Shown here piece by piece: positions 7,488 through 16,427 of a stretch of DNA of 35,040 nucleotides (position 1 is the stretch's first letter; the number at the start of each line of letters is the position of its first letter). The DNA is from Anaerolineales bacterium (GTDB lineage Bacteria; Chloroflexota; Anaerolineae; Anaerolineales; UBA6668). The stretch spans positions 1 through 35,040 of the forward strand of contig JAHDBS010000002.1 of NCBI GenBank assembly GCA_020630225.1, given 5' to 3'. The position numbers were made by a program, and so were the translations under genes. The notes beneath the pieces are model-generated. The model saw only the letters and a list, made by a program, of their open reading frames with translations. It did no database searches and was not told the DNA's origin.

Positions 7488-8492
7488 ATGATATTTAAAC
7501 CCGGCGATGTATTGAACGAACGCTACCTGATCATTAATCCTATTGGTCAGGGTGGTATGGGTTCAATCTATCTCGCTGAAGATCAACGGCTAGAAGGCCG
7601 CAAGTGCGCAATCAAGGTCATTAAAGGTGACCCTGATGCAACAGAAGAAAGCATCGAGCAAACGCGTGAGCAGTTTTTTCGGGAAGCTTCTGTTTTGGCA
7701 CGCCTTGATCACAAGAACCTTCCTAAAGTCTCTGATTACTTCGCAACAGAAGATTCTGACATTCTTGTCATGGACTACGTTCCAGGTGAAGATCTAAAAG
7801 GTCTCATTGACATTGCGATAGAAAATGAAGAGCACCTCAAGCAGTCAGACGTTCTTGAATGGGCTGACCAAATTTTGGATGCGCTTAGCTATTTACACAG
7901 CCAAGACCCGCCCATTTTGCACCGTGACATCAAGCCTAGCAATCTAAAACTAACGCCAAATGGCATCATCAAGCTGGTGGACTTTGGTCTTGTCAAATTG
8001 ATGGCACCAGATGAGCGCACTGTTACTGTTGTGCAAGGCAAAGGCTCAGTGTTCTACACACCGCTTGAACAATATGGTGGTGACACTGGCCATACTGATG
8101 GTCGTTCTGACCTTTACTCCTTTGGCGCAACGTTATACCACTTACTGACAAACAAACCGCCTCTGGAAGCCAAGCTGCGTTTCATCAATATGGAGCGCCT
8201 GCCAAAAGTGCGAGAGATCAATACGAAGGTGTCTGAGCGTATTGAGCGCAGTATTCACTGGCTGCTAAATTTGCATCCAGATGAGCGCCCTGAAGACGTG
8301 AATACGATTAGAGACGCCTTATTCAATGGTGTATTCCCTAATCCAGAAGGTAAAGCGATCTTTATTGCGGAAAGCACAGGTGAATGGATATTGCGTGCTT
8401 TTTCTGATCCGCTACAGCGAATTCTAATTATTGTAGCCGGGTTGTTAATGTTCATGACCCTGCTAGTGACGTTTCTTCCGTCAGGCGGATAA
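7488..8492 (+). CDS. Tail-anchored Hanks-type Ser/Thr protein kinase
   Basis: A 334-residue eukaryotic-like Ser/Thr kinase (PknB/StkP family). Glycine loop GQGGMGSIYLA at 20-30, catalytic Lys43 in AIK, HRDIKPSN with Asp147 and Asn152, DFG at 165-167, and the YTPLEQ/GRSDLYSFG region of subdomains VIII-IX are all present, so it should be catalytically active. A single hydrophobic helix at about 310-329 near the extreme C-terminus is followed by only PSGG. The kinase domain is thus cytoplasmic and membrane-tethered with no PASTA or other extracellular sensor. The start context has no Shine-Dalgarno, but the family N-terminus (GxxLNERYLI) fits ATG 7488. Divergent from the FHA/winged-helix gene and tail-to-tail with the GH3-like gene, separated by one base. 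Confidence 0.93.
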   Translation: MIFKPGDVLNERYLIINPIGQGGMGSIYLAEDQRLEGRKCAIKVIKGDPDATEESIEQTREQFFREASVLARLDHKNLPKVSDYFATEDSDILVMDYVPGEDLKGLIDIAIENEEHLKQSDVLEWADQILDALSYLHSQDPPILHRDIKPSNLKLTPNGIIKLVDFGLVKLMAPDERTVTVVQGKGSVFYTPLEQYGGDTGHTDGRSDLYSFGATLYHLLTNKPPLEAKLRFINMERLPKVREINTKVSERIERSIHWLLNLHPDERPEDVNTIRDALFNGVFPNPEGKAIFIAESTGEWILRAFSDPLQRILIIVAGLLMFMTLLVTFLPSGG

Positions 8493-8493
8493 C

Positions 8494-11379
8494 TTATTCG
8501 TCGTTCCGCCAAACAAAGAGCAGCCAACCCAAGCCAAGGCCGATGAGGCCACCACCCCACGCAAATAGCGTTGGCGCAATTCCCGCAATGCTGCTGAGTG
8601 CAGCAACCCCAGGTCCTGAGACAGCATAGTAGTTGTAACTCAGGAATACGCCTATGGCGACCATCAACACAAGTTTAACCCCGCCTGAAATCGCTTGTCT
8701 TCTACTATTCGACCACCAGTAGCCCACGCCTCCTATAGTAACCAGTGCGAATAACGCAGAGAACAAGTCGGCTAAATCAAGGACCTGAAGCCCTCCAGAG
8801 GGATTGACAGAAACATCAGACTGCGGTATTACTGTTGGCTCCGCCACTGTTGTAACAATCAAAGTGGGGGTAACTGTTGGCTCCGGAGTGGAGGTTGGTG
8901 TTTGCGTTGGAACAATCGGTGTGACAGTTTGCCCAGTAGGGACTTCAAAAATCCCCGTTCCTTCAGCTGGATTCGGCACACTAAATTGCAGCTGTTGTGA
9001 GAACACCGCCCCGCTACGCGCTTGTATTTCAATAACCCCAGCACGATCTACAACTAACGTTGCGCGCGCAACCCCATCTTGGGTTTGATTTGTCGCAAAG
9101 ATTTCAGTAATTTCTCCATCTGACAAATACGTCACAATGAACTCAACAGGCGTTCCATCTGGGACAACATTGTTGTTGTAATCTAATAGTTCGCTAGTCA
9201 CCAATTGCAGAATATTACCCGTCTCAATTTCCGGCGCTAGTGCTGTTGCATCTGCAGCCACTGCGTCTGCGTCGACAGTCGGCTCTGGTTCCGGCTCCAA
9301 AAGTTCACGTTGGATTGTGAACATCTGCCCCTCTTGGGGTAGTAGACGAGCTTCAAGATCATAAGAAACTGCGGGGATAGAAACTGGTGAAGCCCCGGTT
9401 GGAGACAACTCCTGAAACAGTAAACGTGCTGCTACTTCAACAAACGGTGGAATAGTGCTGTACAGCCCATAATAAGCTGTCACCTGTGTGATTTCTGAGG
9501 CATCAAACAAATACGGCACATCAAATGCAAATACAACAATCTTCTTGTTGGCGACCAAGTCTGGGCGGGCTGCTAAAAAGTCTTGTAGTACAGTCTTGCC
9601 TGTCTCTGCGTCATTGGCACCGCGCAAGCCAACAACTAACCAATCGGCGTTCTCAATAGCATCGCCAATTGGCGGAAGTTCTGGATCACTCTCTGGTGCA
9701 AGATTGTCTACAAAATCGCCTAGGTCTTGGAAAGAATAACTCAACAGATTATTACTATTGATTTGTCCCGTCCCATTGATCCCATATAGCCGCAATACAG
9801 CTTGTTCTATAGCATTCGCAGAAAGTTCAAATTTAGAGCCACAATCTACACATTGTTGACTCGTCAATGTGTCAGTAAGAAAAACAATTCGTTCGTCAGT
9901 GGCTGGAGGCCGTGGCAATCGATCAGAAAGTTCAGCAGGGTCAGGATGAATAAGCGTTGCTGCGTCCTGCGCAATGGTGAACATTTCTTGATTACGGACT
10001 TCAATGTCAATGGACCCTAGCTCGTCTTCTTGTGTTCCAACATCCGTAATGTTATCGATACTAAAATCGCCTTCGAACAGTCGCAGCTTAAACGCAATTA
10101 CCTTCGCGACAGCTTCATCTACACGCGCAGCAAACGCTGGATCTTCTTCATATTTTTGAATAAAGGCTTCAATTGTGGCAATAATCGTTTCAGCTTGATC
10201 ATCACCTGGCTCCAGCCCAAAATTATCAAGTAGTAGAAGATCATTCCCAGCCAGTAGTGCATCGCGTGCAATTACAAAAGCGGGAAACGCAGCACCAGTT
10301 GGATCATAAAATTGGCGCACGCTATTCGCACCAAGTGATGAACTCATCACAATGTTGGCATCTGAACGCCATTCAGCAAAGTCAGCTGTGGACAACAAGT
10401 CACCAAGTGCTTGAGCATCTAAGCCAAAAGGCTTGGTATCGCTAGAAGTTACCCCTTGCAAAGCAACATAGCGCCCGTTTGAAGTTTGCAGCCCATCAAC
10501 GCTAGCTAAACCGGCATCAATTGAAGTCGCTTGTCTAAATGGGTATAAATCTACAGCCTGTAGTGCCTCAAGTGTTTTGTTGACTGTGGTCAAGGCTTGC
10601 GCCTCATCACGATCACCATCACCAAGCCCAGGGAAGCGATTCGCAACAACAGCGACCCGATTATCACTACCAGCATGGATACCAGTCGTGTAGGCATTTG
10701 CCATCTCGCTTACCCAATATGCATTCCCACCAAAGGTGGAAACGCCAAGGTCACCTGAACTCCCCGGACGTGGTGAAGCCAGCACATCCAAAGATGGGCC
10801 AATCACCATATTGACGCCCATTTGCTGCAATTCAGCCCCAACAATCTCACCTACAATTTGCGCATACTCTGGATTCCAAGTCGCACCAATTGACAATGGC
10901 GTCGGTATATCGGTAACACCTGTCTGGATCTGCATCACATTGTCTTCATCTAAGATAGACATTGCGACAAGCAAAGGAGGGAAGCGGCTTTCGTCTGGCA
11001 ACGGCACAGTGACAACTTCATCTGTTTCAGCCACAAGCGTGCTGAAATTGAGTTCTTGTAATGCGCGTGTTGTCCTTGCAACCGAATCTGGCGCTGGCAC
11101 TAAGTCGCTGATATTGTTGTTATCTGAGCTTAGGGTAACCCCGCCAATGTTATAGCGGGTAATGAGGCGGTAAATTGCGCTGTTCTCATCCGTATTCGTA
11201 CCTTCAAAAGATACAACAAACAACTGCCCCACCCTTTCTTCGGGGGAGAGTTGTTCTAGGATACGCGCAACTTCTGGGTCAAGTTCGTCATCCTGCCGCA
11301 TTGTTGCCGGAGTAGCAGCAACGGGTAACGGTAGGGCTAACAGAAAGAGCGCGACCAGCAAAAGCTTCCAAAGTCGCAT
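8494..11379 (-). CDS. Secreted, membrane-anchored GH3-like protein with degenerate catalytic motifs
   Basis: A 961-residue surface protein. Signal peptide 1-22; GH3 N-terminal (NagZ/beta-glucosidase-like) barrel about 38-435, recognisable from ERVGQLFVVSF, GPSLDV and ALLAGNDLLLL; a C-terminal GH3-like alpha/beta domain about 480-690; an Ig/Big-like domain about 740-815; a Pro/Thr stalk about 825-865; then about three hydrophobic helices at 880-958 ending in a short charged tail. Key GH3 residues appear lost. The KHFPGHG substrate motif reads NRFPGLG at 247-253, and the segment where the nucleophile Asp normally sits reads VMSSSLG at 344-350. A hydrolase role is therefore doubtful; glycan or peptidoglycan binding is more likely. 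Tail-to-tail with the kinase gene; miaA lies upstream on the same strand. No strong Shine-Dalgarno precedes ATG 11379. Confidence 0.82.
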   Translation of the reverse strand: MRLWKLLLVALFLLALPLPVAATPATMRQDDELDPEVARILEQLSPEERVGQLFVVSFEGTNTDENSAIYRLITRYNIGGVTLSSDNNNISDLVPAPDSVARTTRALQELNFSTLVAETDEVVTVPLPDESRFPPLLVAMSILDEDNVMQIQTGVTDIPTPLSIGATWNPEYAQIVGEIVGAELQQMGVNMVIGPSLDVLASPRPGSSGDLGVSTFGGNAYWVSEMANAYTTGIHAGSDNRVAVVANRFPGLGDGDRDEAQALTTVNKTLEALQAVDLYPFRQATSIDAGLASVDGLQTSNGRYVALQGVTSSDTKPFGLDAQALGDLLSTADFAEWRSDANIVMSSSLGANSVRQFYDPTGAAFPAFVIARDALLAGNDLLLLDNFGLEPGDDQAETIIATIEAFIQKYEEDPAFAARVDEAVAKVIAFKLRLFEGDFSIDNITDVGTQEDELGSIDIEVRNQEMFTIAQDAATLIHPDPAELSDRLPRPPATDERIVFLTDTLTSQQCVDCGSKFELSANAIEQAVLRLYGINGTGQINSNNLLSYSFQDLGDFVDNLAPESDPELPPIGDAIENADWLVVGLRGANDAETGKTVLQDFLAARPDLVANKKIVVFAFDVPYLFDASEITQVTAYYGLYSTIPPFVEVAARLLFQELSPTGASPVSIPAVSYDLEARLLPQEGQMFTIQRELLEPEPEPTVDADAVAADATALAPEIETGNILQLVTSELLDYNNNVVPDGTPVEFIVTYLSDGEITEIFATNQTQDGVARATLVVDRAGVIEIQARSGAVFSQQLQFSVPNPAEGTGIFEVPTGQTVTPIVPTQTPTSTPEPTVTPTLIVTTVAEPTVIPQSDVSVNPSGGLQVLDLADLFSALFALVTIGGVGYWWSNSRRQAISGGVKLVLMVAIGVFLSYNYYAVSGPGVAALSSIAGIAPTLFAWGGGLIGLGLGWLLFVWRNDE

Positions 11380-11492
11380 TTCTTTATTCTACAACTGTAT
11401 GCGATTACAGCATAGTAAGAACAGACAAGTGTTTGGACTGTTTTTCCGTCAATTAAGCGTGATATTACAGATCATAACCACGCATAAACACA

Positions 11493-12440
11493 TTAAGAAT
11501 CGTTTTTTGACTTCAGTGCCAGTTCTGTGCGAATAAATCCAAGTAATTGTTCAACATCAATTTCATCTGGATGATGCCAAACAATGTCGGGATTATTCGG
11601 AGAAAACCAATTTGCTTGGCGACGCACAAAACGGCGCGTATCGCGTTTTGCAATTTCAATCGCTTCAGACAAATCTTGCTCACCCTCGAAATAAGGTCTA
11701 AATTGACGGTAGCCGAGACCAGACATAGCGGGAAGCGACCAACTGTAATTGGCATCTAACAAGGCTTGGATTTCGGCAAGTAGCCCGGCCTCTAACATTA
11801 AATCGACGCGATGCTCAATGCGGGCATGTAGTTCAGGTCTGGGGCGCATTAGGCCAAGTTGCAGCGTTTTATATGGTGGCGGCTCTTTACGACGAAGCTC
11901 ACTAAACTTTTGACCAGAGCTGAGGCAAACCTCTAGTGCACGAATCACACGCCGTGGATTTTGCAAGTCCACCAGAGTTGCGCTTTCAGGGTCAAGTGTG
12001 GTCAATTCTGCAACTAGATCAGCTAATCCATTATCGGCAGCCAAGCGTGCTTCTAATTTCGCGCGTAAATCAGCATCGCTAGGCTGAGGTGGTATCGTCC
12101 AGCCTTCTAGTAATGCGCGAACATATTGCCCAGTCCCACCAACCAACATTGGCAATTTACCACGCTGATGTATATCAGCGATGGTCGCCATTGCTGTTTC
12201 TTTATATTGAGCAAGTGACCACGGTTTATCTGGAGTTGTAACATCAATTAGATGATGTGGCACTGATGCTAACTCAGCCGCAGTTGGCTTGGCTGTGCCA
12301 ATATCCATGCCTACGTATAGCAAACGCGAATCGGCCGACACAATCTCACCATTCAGTGCGTGTGCGAGTTCAAGACTAAGCGCTGTTTTACCAACTGCGG
12401 TTGGGCCAATCATGACAAGTAAAGGAATTAGGTCTGTCAT
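11493..12440 (-). CDS. miaA: tRNA dimethylallyltransferase
   Basis: Transfers a dimethylallyl group to N6 of A37 in tRNAs reading UNN codons. The 315-residue protein has the P-loop GPTAVGKT at 12-19, the DSR...[11 protein letters not shown] substrate segment, [14 protein letters not shown] and the RRVIRALEV motif near the middle, with the insertion domain and C-terminal tRNA-contact region present. Length is typical. It is divergent from uvrB with 62 nt between the starts, which must hold both promoters; no unambiguous hexamer pair was found there. The GH3-like gene follows 113 nt downstream. Confidence 0.95.
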   Translation of the reverse strand: MTDLIPLLVMIGPTAVGKTALSLELAHALNGEIVSADSRLLYVGMDIGTAKPTAAELASVPHHLIDVTTPDKPWSLAQYKETAMATIADIHQRGKLPMLVGGTGQYVRALLEGWTIPPQPSDADLRAKLEARLAADNGLADLVAELTTLDPESATLVDLQNPRRVIRALEVCLSSGQKFSELRRKEPPPYKTLQLGLMRPRPELHARIEHRVDLMLEAGLLAEIQALLDANYSWSLPAMSGLGYRQFRPYFEGEQDLSEAIEIAKRDTRRFVRRQANWFSPNNPDIVWHHPDEIDVEQLLGFIRTELALKSKNDS

Positions 12441-12502
12441 TTCAAATTTCGCCTATTACAACGCTGTCGCTATCGATAAAATGTTCTAAAATTAGAAGAA
12501 CC

Positions 12503-14560
12503 ATGTCTATTTTTGATCTACAAGCTCCATTTAAGCCAATGGGTGATCAACCCACAGCTATCGACGATCTCGTTGACGGTATCAATCGTAATTTGCGACA
12601 CCAAACGTTGCTCGGTGCAACTGGTACTGGGAAGACGTTTACGATGGCAAACATTATTCAGCGCACAAATCGACCAGCGTTGATTTTTGCACACAATAAA
12701 ACATTGGCTGCGCAACTGTACTCTGAGTTCCGCGAATTCTTCCCGAATAACGCGGTGGAGTATTTTGTCAGCTATTACGATTACTATCAACCTGAATCTT
12801 ATGTTCCGCGTCGAGACTTGTTCATCGAAAAGGAAACGGATATCAATGAGGAAATTGAACGACTAAGATTAGCCGCCACCAGCGCCCTCTTTAGTCGCCG
12901 AGACACGATCATCGTCGCTTCAGTCTCATGTATCTATGGGCTTGGTTCACCAATTGCTTATGGCGATGCAGTTATTACTCTTAAAGTTGGAGATGAGTAT
13001 CGCCGTAACAATCTACTTCGCGACTTAGTCCAAATCCATTACACCCGGAATGATACGCAGCTTGATCATGGGCAGTTTGCCGTGCGTGGTGACACGCTTG
13101 AGATCATGCCCGGACACGAAAAAGTCTTATATCGTGCAGATTTCTTTGGCGATGAAATTGATCGCCTAATGGAAGTTCACGCCGTGACTGGTGAAGTCCT
13201 AGGCTTTCACGACTCGGTTGATATTTTCCCAGCTCGCCACTTTGTCACCGAAGACGACAAACTACAAGAAGCCATTACAGATATTGAGCAAGAACTAGAA
13301 GAGAGGATTATCTTCTTCAAAGAACGCAACATGCTGCTAGAAGCGCAGCGAATTGAGCAGCGCACGCATTATGACTTAGAAATGTTGCGTGAAGTTGGCT
13401 ACTGTTCGGGGATTGAAAACTATTCACGCCACATGGATCAGCGTGCACCGGGAACACACCCGTGGAGTTTATTAGACTTCTTCCCGCCTGATTACATCAT
13501 GTTTATTGATGAAAGCCATATGTCATTGCCTCAAATTCGCGGCATGTATGCTGGTGATCAGGCCCGAAAAACAACGTTAGTCGATTATGGCTTTCGTTTA
13601 CCGTCAGCCCTTGATAACCGTCCATTGAATTTTGAAGAATTCGAAAACAGCACCAATCAAATGGTTTACGTGTCTGCAACACCAGGGCCATATGAAAAAG
13701 AACATCAAGAGAACGAAGCACAGCAAATTATTCGGCCAACTGGCTTAACCGACCCGCACATTCATGTGCGCCCAGTTAAAGGCCAAATTGATGACCTCGT
13801 TGCGGAAATCAACACACGTATTGCGAACGGTCAGCGGGTGTTGGTCACCACCCTAACAAAGCGGATGTCAGAAGACTTGGCAAACTACTTGCTTGAATTG
13901 GGCATGAAAGTAACTTACTTGCACTCTGAAATTCAAGCGATTGAGCGCGTCGAAATTCTACGTGATCTCCGCATGGGCGTTTACGATGTGCTGATTGGGA
14001 TTAACTTGCTGCGAGAAGGGTTAGATCTACCTGAAGTTTCTTTGGTCGCCATCCTTGATGCAGACAAAGAAGGGTTCCTCCGCTCATCAACAGCGCTGAT
14101 TCAGACCATTGGACGTGCAGCACGACATGTCCAAGGGCAAGTGATTATGTATGCTGACCGCATTACGGACTCCATGCGCTACGCAATTGATGAGACCGAT
14201 CGCCGGCGCGATATTCAAATCGCGTACAACAAGAAGAACGGTATTGTCCCGGCCTCAATTGTCAAATCGGTGCGTGACATTACTGATCGTGTGGCTGTAG
14301 CAGAAGAACAAGCTGAATACAAAACAGACAGCCTGCCACAAGAAACACTTGCACCAGCAGCACTACCAAAGCAAGAGATTGCACGCATGATCCGCGAACT
14401 GGAAAGCCAAATGAAGACGGCTGCCAAATTGATGGAATATGAAAAAGCCGCTCTTTTACGCGACCAAATTATGGAACTACGGCGAATTATGGTCGACAAA
14501 GATCCAAACATCAAAGAGTGGCAGAAACACCGTAAACTTTCAGAGCTTGAAGGCGCCTAA
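12503..14560 (+). CDS. uvrB: Excinuclease ABC subunit B
   Basis: Damage-recognition helicase of nucleotide excision repair, acting with UvrA and UvrC. The 685-residue protein has Walker A GATGTGKT at 38-45, the DNA-gripping beta-hairpin region ([12 protein letters not shown]...), DESH in domain 1, the conserved QIRGMYAGD and LPSALDNRP segments, helicase motifs V/VI ([21 protein letters not shown]) and a C-terminal UVR motif around 632-667 for UvrC contact. It is full length. uvrA and uvrC are not in the window. The terminator-like hairpin 43 nt downstream lies between it and the dGTPase gene. Confidence 0.97.
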   Translation: MSIFDLQAPFKPMGDQPTAIDDLVDGINRNLRHQTLLGATGTGKTFTMANIIQRTNRPALIFAHNKTLAAQLYSEFREFFPNNAVEYFVSYYDYYQPESYVPRRDLFIEKETDINEEIERLRLAATSALFSRRDTIIVASVSCIYGLGSPIAYGDAVITLKVGDEYRRNNLLRDLVQIHYTRNDTQLDHGQFAVRGDTLEIMPGHEKVLYRADFFGDEIDRLMEVHAVTGEVLGFHDSVDIFPARHFVTEDDKLQEAITDIEQELEERIIFFKERNMLLEAQRIEQRTHYDLEMLREVGYCSGIENYSRHMDQRAPGTHPWSLLDFFPPDYIMFIDESHMSLPQIRGMYAGDQARKTTLVDYGFRLPSALDNRPLNFEEFENSTNQMVYVSATPGPYEKEHQENEAQQIIRPTGLTDPHIHVRPVKGQIDDLVAEINTRIANGQRVLVTTLTKRMSEDLANYLLELGMKVTYLHSEIQAIERVEILRDLRMGVYDVLIGINLLREGLDLPEVSLVAILDADKEGFLRSSTALIQTIGRAARHVQGQVIMYADRITDSMRYAIDETDRRRDIQIAYNKKNGIVPASIVKSVRDITDRVAVAEEQAEYKTDSLPQETLAPAALPKQEIARMIRELESQMKTAAKLMEYEKAALLRDQIMELRRIMVDKDPNIKEWQKHRKLSELEGA

Positions 14561-14565
14561 CCGAA

Positions 14566-14595
14566 TTGACAAGCTAATTTCTAGAATGCTAGACT
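14566..14595 (+). promoter_or_regulatory. Candidate promoter (TTGACA, extended -10) before dgt
   Basis: TTGACA (14566-14571), an 18-nt spacer and TAGACT (14590-14595) preceded by TGC, an extended -10. The predicted transcription start is about 14602, immediately before the hairpin at 14603, so the hairpin would open the dgt transcript. Confidence 0.5.
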
Positions 14596-14602
14596 GAAAA
14601 GG

Positions 14603-14652
14603 ACCGAGTTTCCAGCCGTTTACGGAGAACTGTGAAACTCGGTTTGTTTTTT
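14603..14652 (+). terminator. Terminator hairpin between uvrB and dgt, possible attenuator
   Basis: ACCGAGTTTC (14603-14612) pairs with GAAACTCGGT (14634-14643), then a T-rich tract to 14652. The 21-nt loop holds a small CCG/CGG hairpin and a GGAG. The tract ends 8 nt before the dgt ATG. It can end uvrB transcripts, but if the promoter at 14566 is used the hairpin is a 5' leader structure of dgt. Confidence 0.75.
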
Positions 14653-14660
14653 GTAACGCT

Positions 14661-15812
14661 ATGTATTTCTCTCGTCTCGACTTAGAACGTCACGAAGCCC
14701 TAACACTTGCACCTTTTGGATTCAAAAGCAGCGAGTCTTTAGGCCGCACACACTCAGAACGTGAACCAACCTATCGGACGCGTTTTCAACGTGATCGTGA
14801 ACGCATTTTGCACACCACAGCTTTTCGGCGGTTGGAATATAAAACGCAGGTATTTGTAAATTCAGAAGGCGATTACTACCGCACGCGACTAACCCATACG
14901 CTAGAGGTTGCCCAATTTGGGCGCAGCATAGCGCGCGCATTGGGAGTCAATCAAGACTTGGTAGAGGCAATTTGTTTATCGCATGATTTGGGGCATCCAC
15001 CTTTTGGGCACTCAGGTGAACATATCCTAGATGCTCTAATGGCAGGTCATGGTGGCTTCGAACATAATAAGCAAAGCTTGCGAATTGTTACAAAACTAGA
15101 AAAACGCTATCCCGAGTTTGATGGTCTCAACTTGTCTTGGGAAGTCCTTGAAGGGATTGTCAAACACGAAACCGCGACCCCTAAGAAAGATACAGCAAAG
15201 TTCAACCCAGAACTACGTGCAACCATTGAAGCCCAAATAGCTGATTTATCTGACGAGCTAGCCTACACCACCTCAGATCTAGATGATGGTATTCGGTCTG
15301 GCGTGTTACATCCAGATCAACTCACGGGCATTGCTCTTTGGGATCGTGTCTTGAGTGAATTAGACTTGGTTGGAAAACCTATTGATGAATTAGCCCGCCA
15401 TCGCATTATTCGCCAACTTGTAGGTATTGTCGTCAGCGATGTAGTCGAAACAACGGCTGCGCGTATTACAGCCAGCGGCGCAACGTCTGCCCGCGAGATT
15501 CAAGAACTGACTTATAATGTAATCACCCTCTCGGAGGAAATAGGGACAGCACACCGAGAGTTGAAGAAATTCTTATACCAGAATATGTATCGCCATTGGC
15601 GTGTCGTTAGAATGCAGAAAAAGGCTGAAAAGTTTTTGTCTGAATTGTTTGATGCGTTTATTAGCGAACCAAAACAATTGCCGCCTAGCGCGCAGGCGCA
15701 AATTCCAATTCGTGGATTAGAACGCACTATTTGCGACTATCTTGCAGGAATGACAGACCGTTATGCCTTGCAGGAACACGCAAAAATGTTCAATCCCGAC
15801 ACGCGCGCATAA
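14661..15812 (+). CDS. dgt: Deoxyguanosinetriphosphate triphosphohydrolase-like HD protein
   Basis: HD-superfamily dNTP triphosphohydrolase that would convert dGTP (or other dNTPs) to the nucleoside and tripolyphosphate, adjusting dNTP pools. The 383-residue protein has the N-terminal family signature (GRTHSEREPTYRTRFQRDRERI, shown here only in part), metal ligands His79, His108-Asp109 (CLSHDLGHPPFGH) and Asp198 in SDELAY, and ends in the usual helical region. The length fits the shorter type-2 dGTPase-like class. No Shine-Dalgarno precedes ATG 14661; instead the start directly follows the T-tract of a terminator-like hairpin. greA follows 66 nt downstream on the same strand and may be co-transcribed. 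Substrate preference cannot be read from the sequence. Confidence 0.92.
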   Translation: MYFSRLDLERHEALTLAPFGFKSSESLGRTHSEREPTYRTRFQRDRERILHTTAFRRLEYKTQVFVNSEGDYYRTRLTHTLEVAQFGRSIARALGVNQDLVEAICLSHDLGHPPFGHSGEHILDALMAGHGGFEHNKQSLRIVTKLEKRYPEFDGLNLSWEVLEGIVKHETATPKKDTAKFNPELRATIEAQIADLSDELAYTTSDLDDGIRSGVLHPDQLTGIALWDRVLSELDLVGKPIDELARHRIIRQLVGIVVSDVVETTAARITASGATSAREIQELTYNVITLSEEIGTAHRELKKFLYQNMYRHWRVVRMQKKAEKFLSELFDAFISEPKQLPPSAQAQIPIRGLERTICDYLAGMTDRYALQEHAKMFNPDTRA

Positions 15813-15823
15813 TTGAAATTTAG

Positions 15824-15862
15824 TGTGCTGCTCAAATCATTTTATTTAGAGTAAACAGCACA
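15824..15862 (+). promoter_or_regulatory. Inverted repeat abutting the greA ribosome binding site
   Basis: TGTGCTG (15824-15830) and CAGCACA (15856-15862) are perfect 7-bp inverted repeats around an AT-rich 25-nt loop. The right arm touches the GAGGAG ribosome site at 15863. A leader hairpin that presents or masks the ribosome site is conceivable. Confidence 0.3.
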
Positions 15863-15878
15863 GAGGAGTAATCTTACT

Positions 15879-16343
15879 TTGACACGGAAAGATGTCTATC
15901 TAACGCCTGAAGGGCTAGAAAATGTAAAAGCAGAGCTTGAAGAGCTCATCAAAGTGAAGCGTCCTGACCTTGCAGTCCGTTTGCGTGAGGCCATTCAAAT
16001 GGGTGATCTCAAAGAAAACGCTGACTATATTGCATGTAAAGAAGAACAAGGCTTTCTAGAAGGCCGGATCAAAGAGCTTGAAGAAATGGTCATTTCAGCT
16101 GTCATTATCAAAGACGCTGACCCAGACGTTGTTTCAATTGGAAATACAGTCACCATTCAAGAAAGCGGTGAAGATCCTGAAATCTATAAGATTGTTGGTG
16201 TTACAGAAGCAAACCCATCTGCTGGCATGATCTCTAACGAAAGTGCCATCGGGCGAGCCTTAGTTGGTGCCAAGAAAGGTCAAAAAGTTATTGCAGAAAC
16301 GCCAGGTGGAAAAATCAAATTCAAGATTTTGAAAATCGAATAG
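15879..16343 (+). CDS. greA: Transcription elongation factor GreA (TTG start)
   Basis: Binds the RNA polymerase secondary channel and stimulates cleavage of backtracked transcripts. The 154-residue protein has the N-terminal coiled coil with the acidic tip residues Asp43 and Glu46 in GDLKENADY (the catalytic pair of the family), the linker KEEQGFLEGRI and the FKBP-like C-terminal domain (ALVGAKKGQKV). Translation starts at TTG 15879: GAGGAG lies at 15863-15868, 10 nt away, and the family N-terminus (DVYLTPEGL) follows at once. The gene is last in its plus-strand group and is followed by a bidirectional terminator. Confidence 0.95.
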   Translation: MTRKDVYLTPEGLENVKAELEELIKVKRPDLAVRLREAIQMGDLKENADYIACKEEQGFLEGRIKELEEMVISAVIIKDADPDVVSIGNTVTIQESGEDPEIYKIVGVTEANPSAGMISNESAIGRALVGAKKGQKVIAETPGGKIKFKILKIE

Positions 16344-16370
16344 ATCCACAACACAAAGCGACTTAAAAAG

Positions 16371-16400
16371 AAAAAGGCCGATCAGATGATCGGCCTTTTT
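16371..16400. terminator. Bidirectional intrinsic terminator after greA
   Basis: Perfect 14-bp arms (16371-16384 and 16387-16400) with A-rich/T-rich ends on both sides serve the convergent greA (plus) and two-TM hypothetical (minus). Confidence 0.92.
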
Positions 16401-16427
16401 GAGTCTTGTCTAGCTGAACAAATTGTT

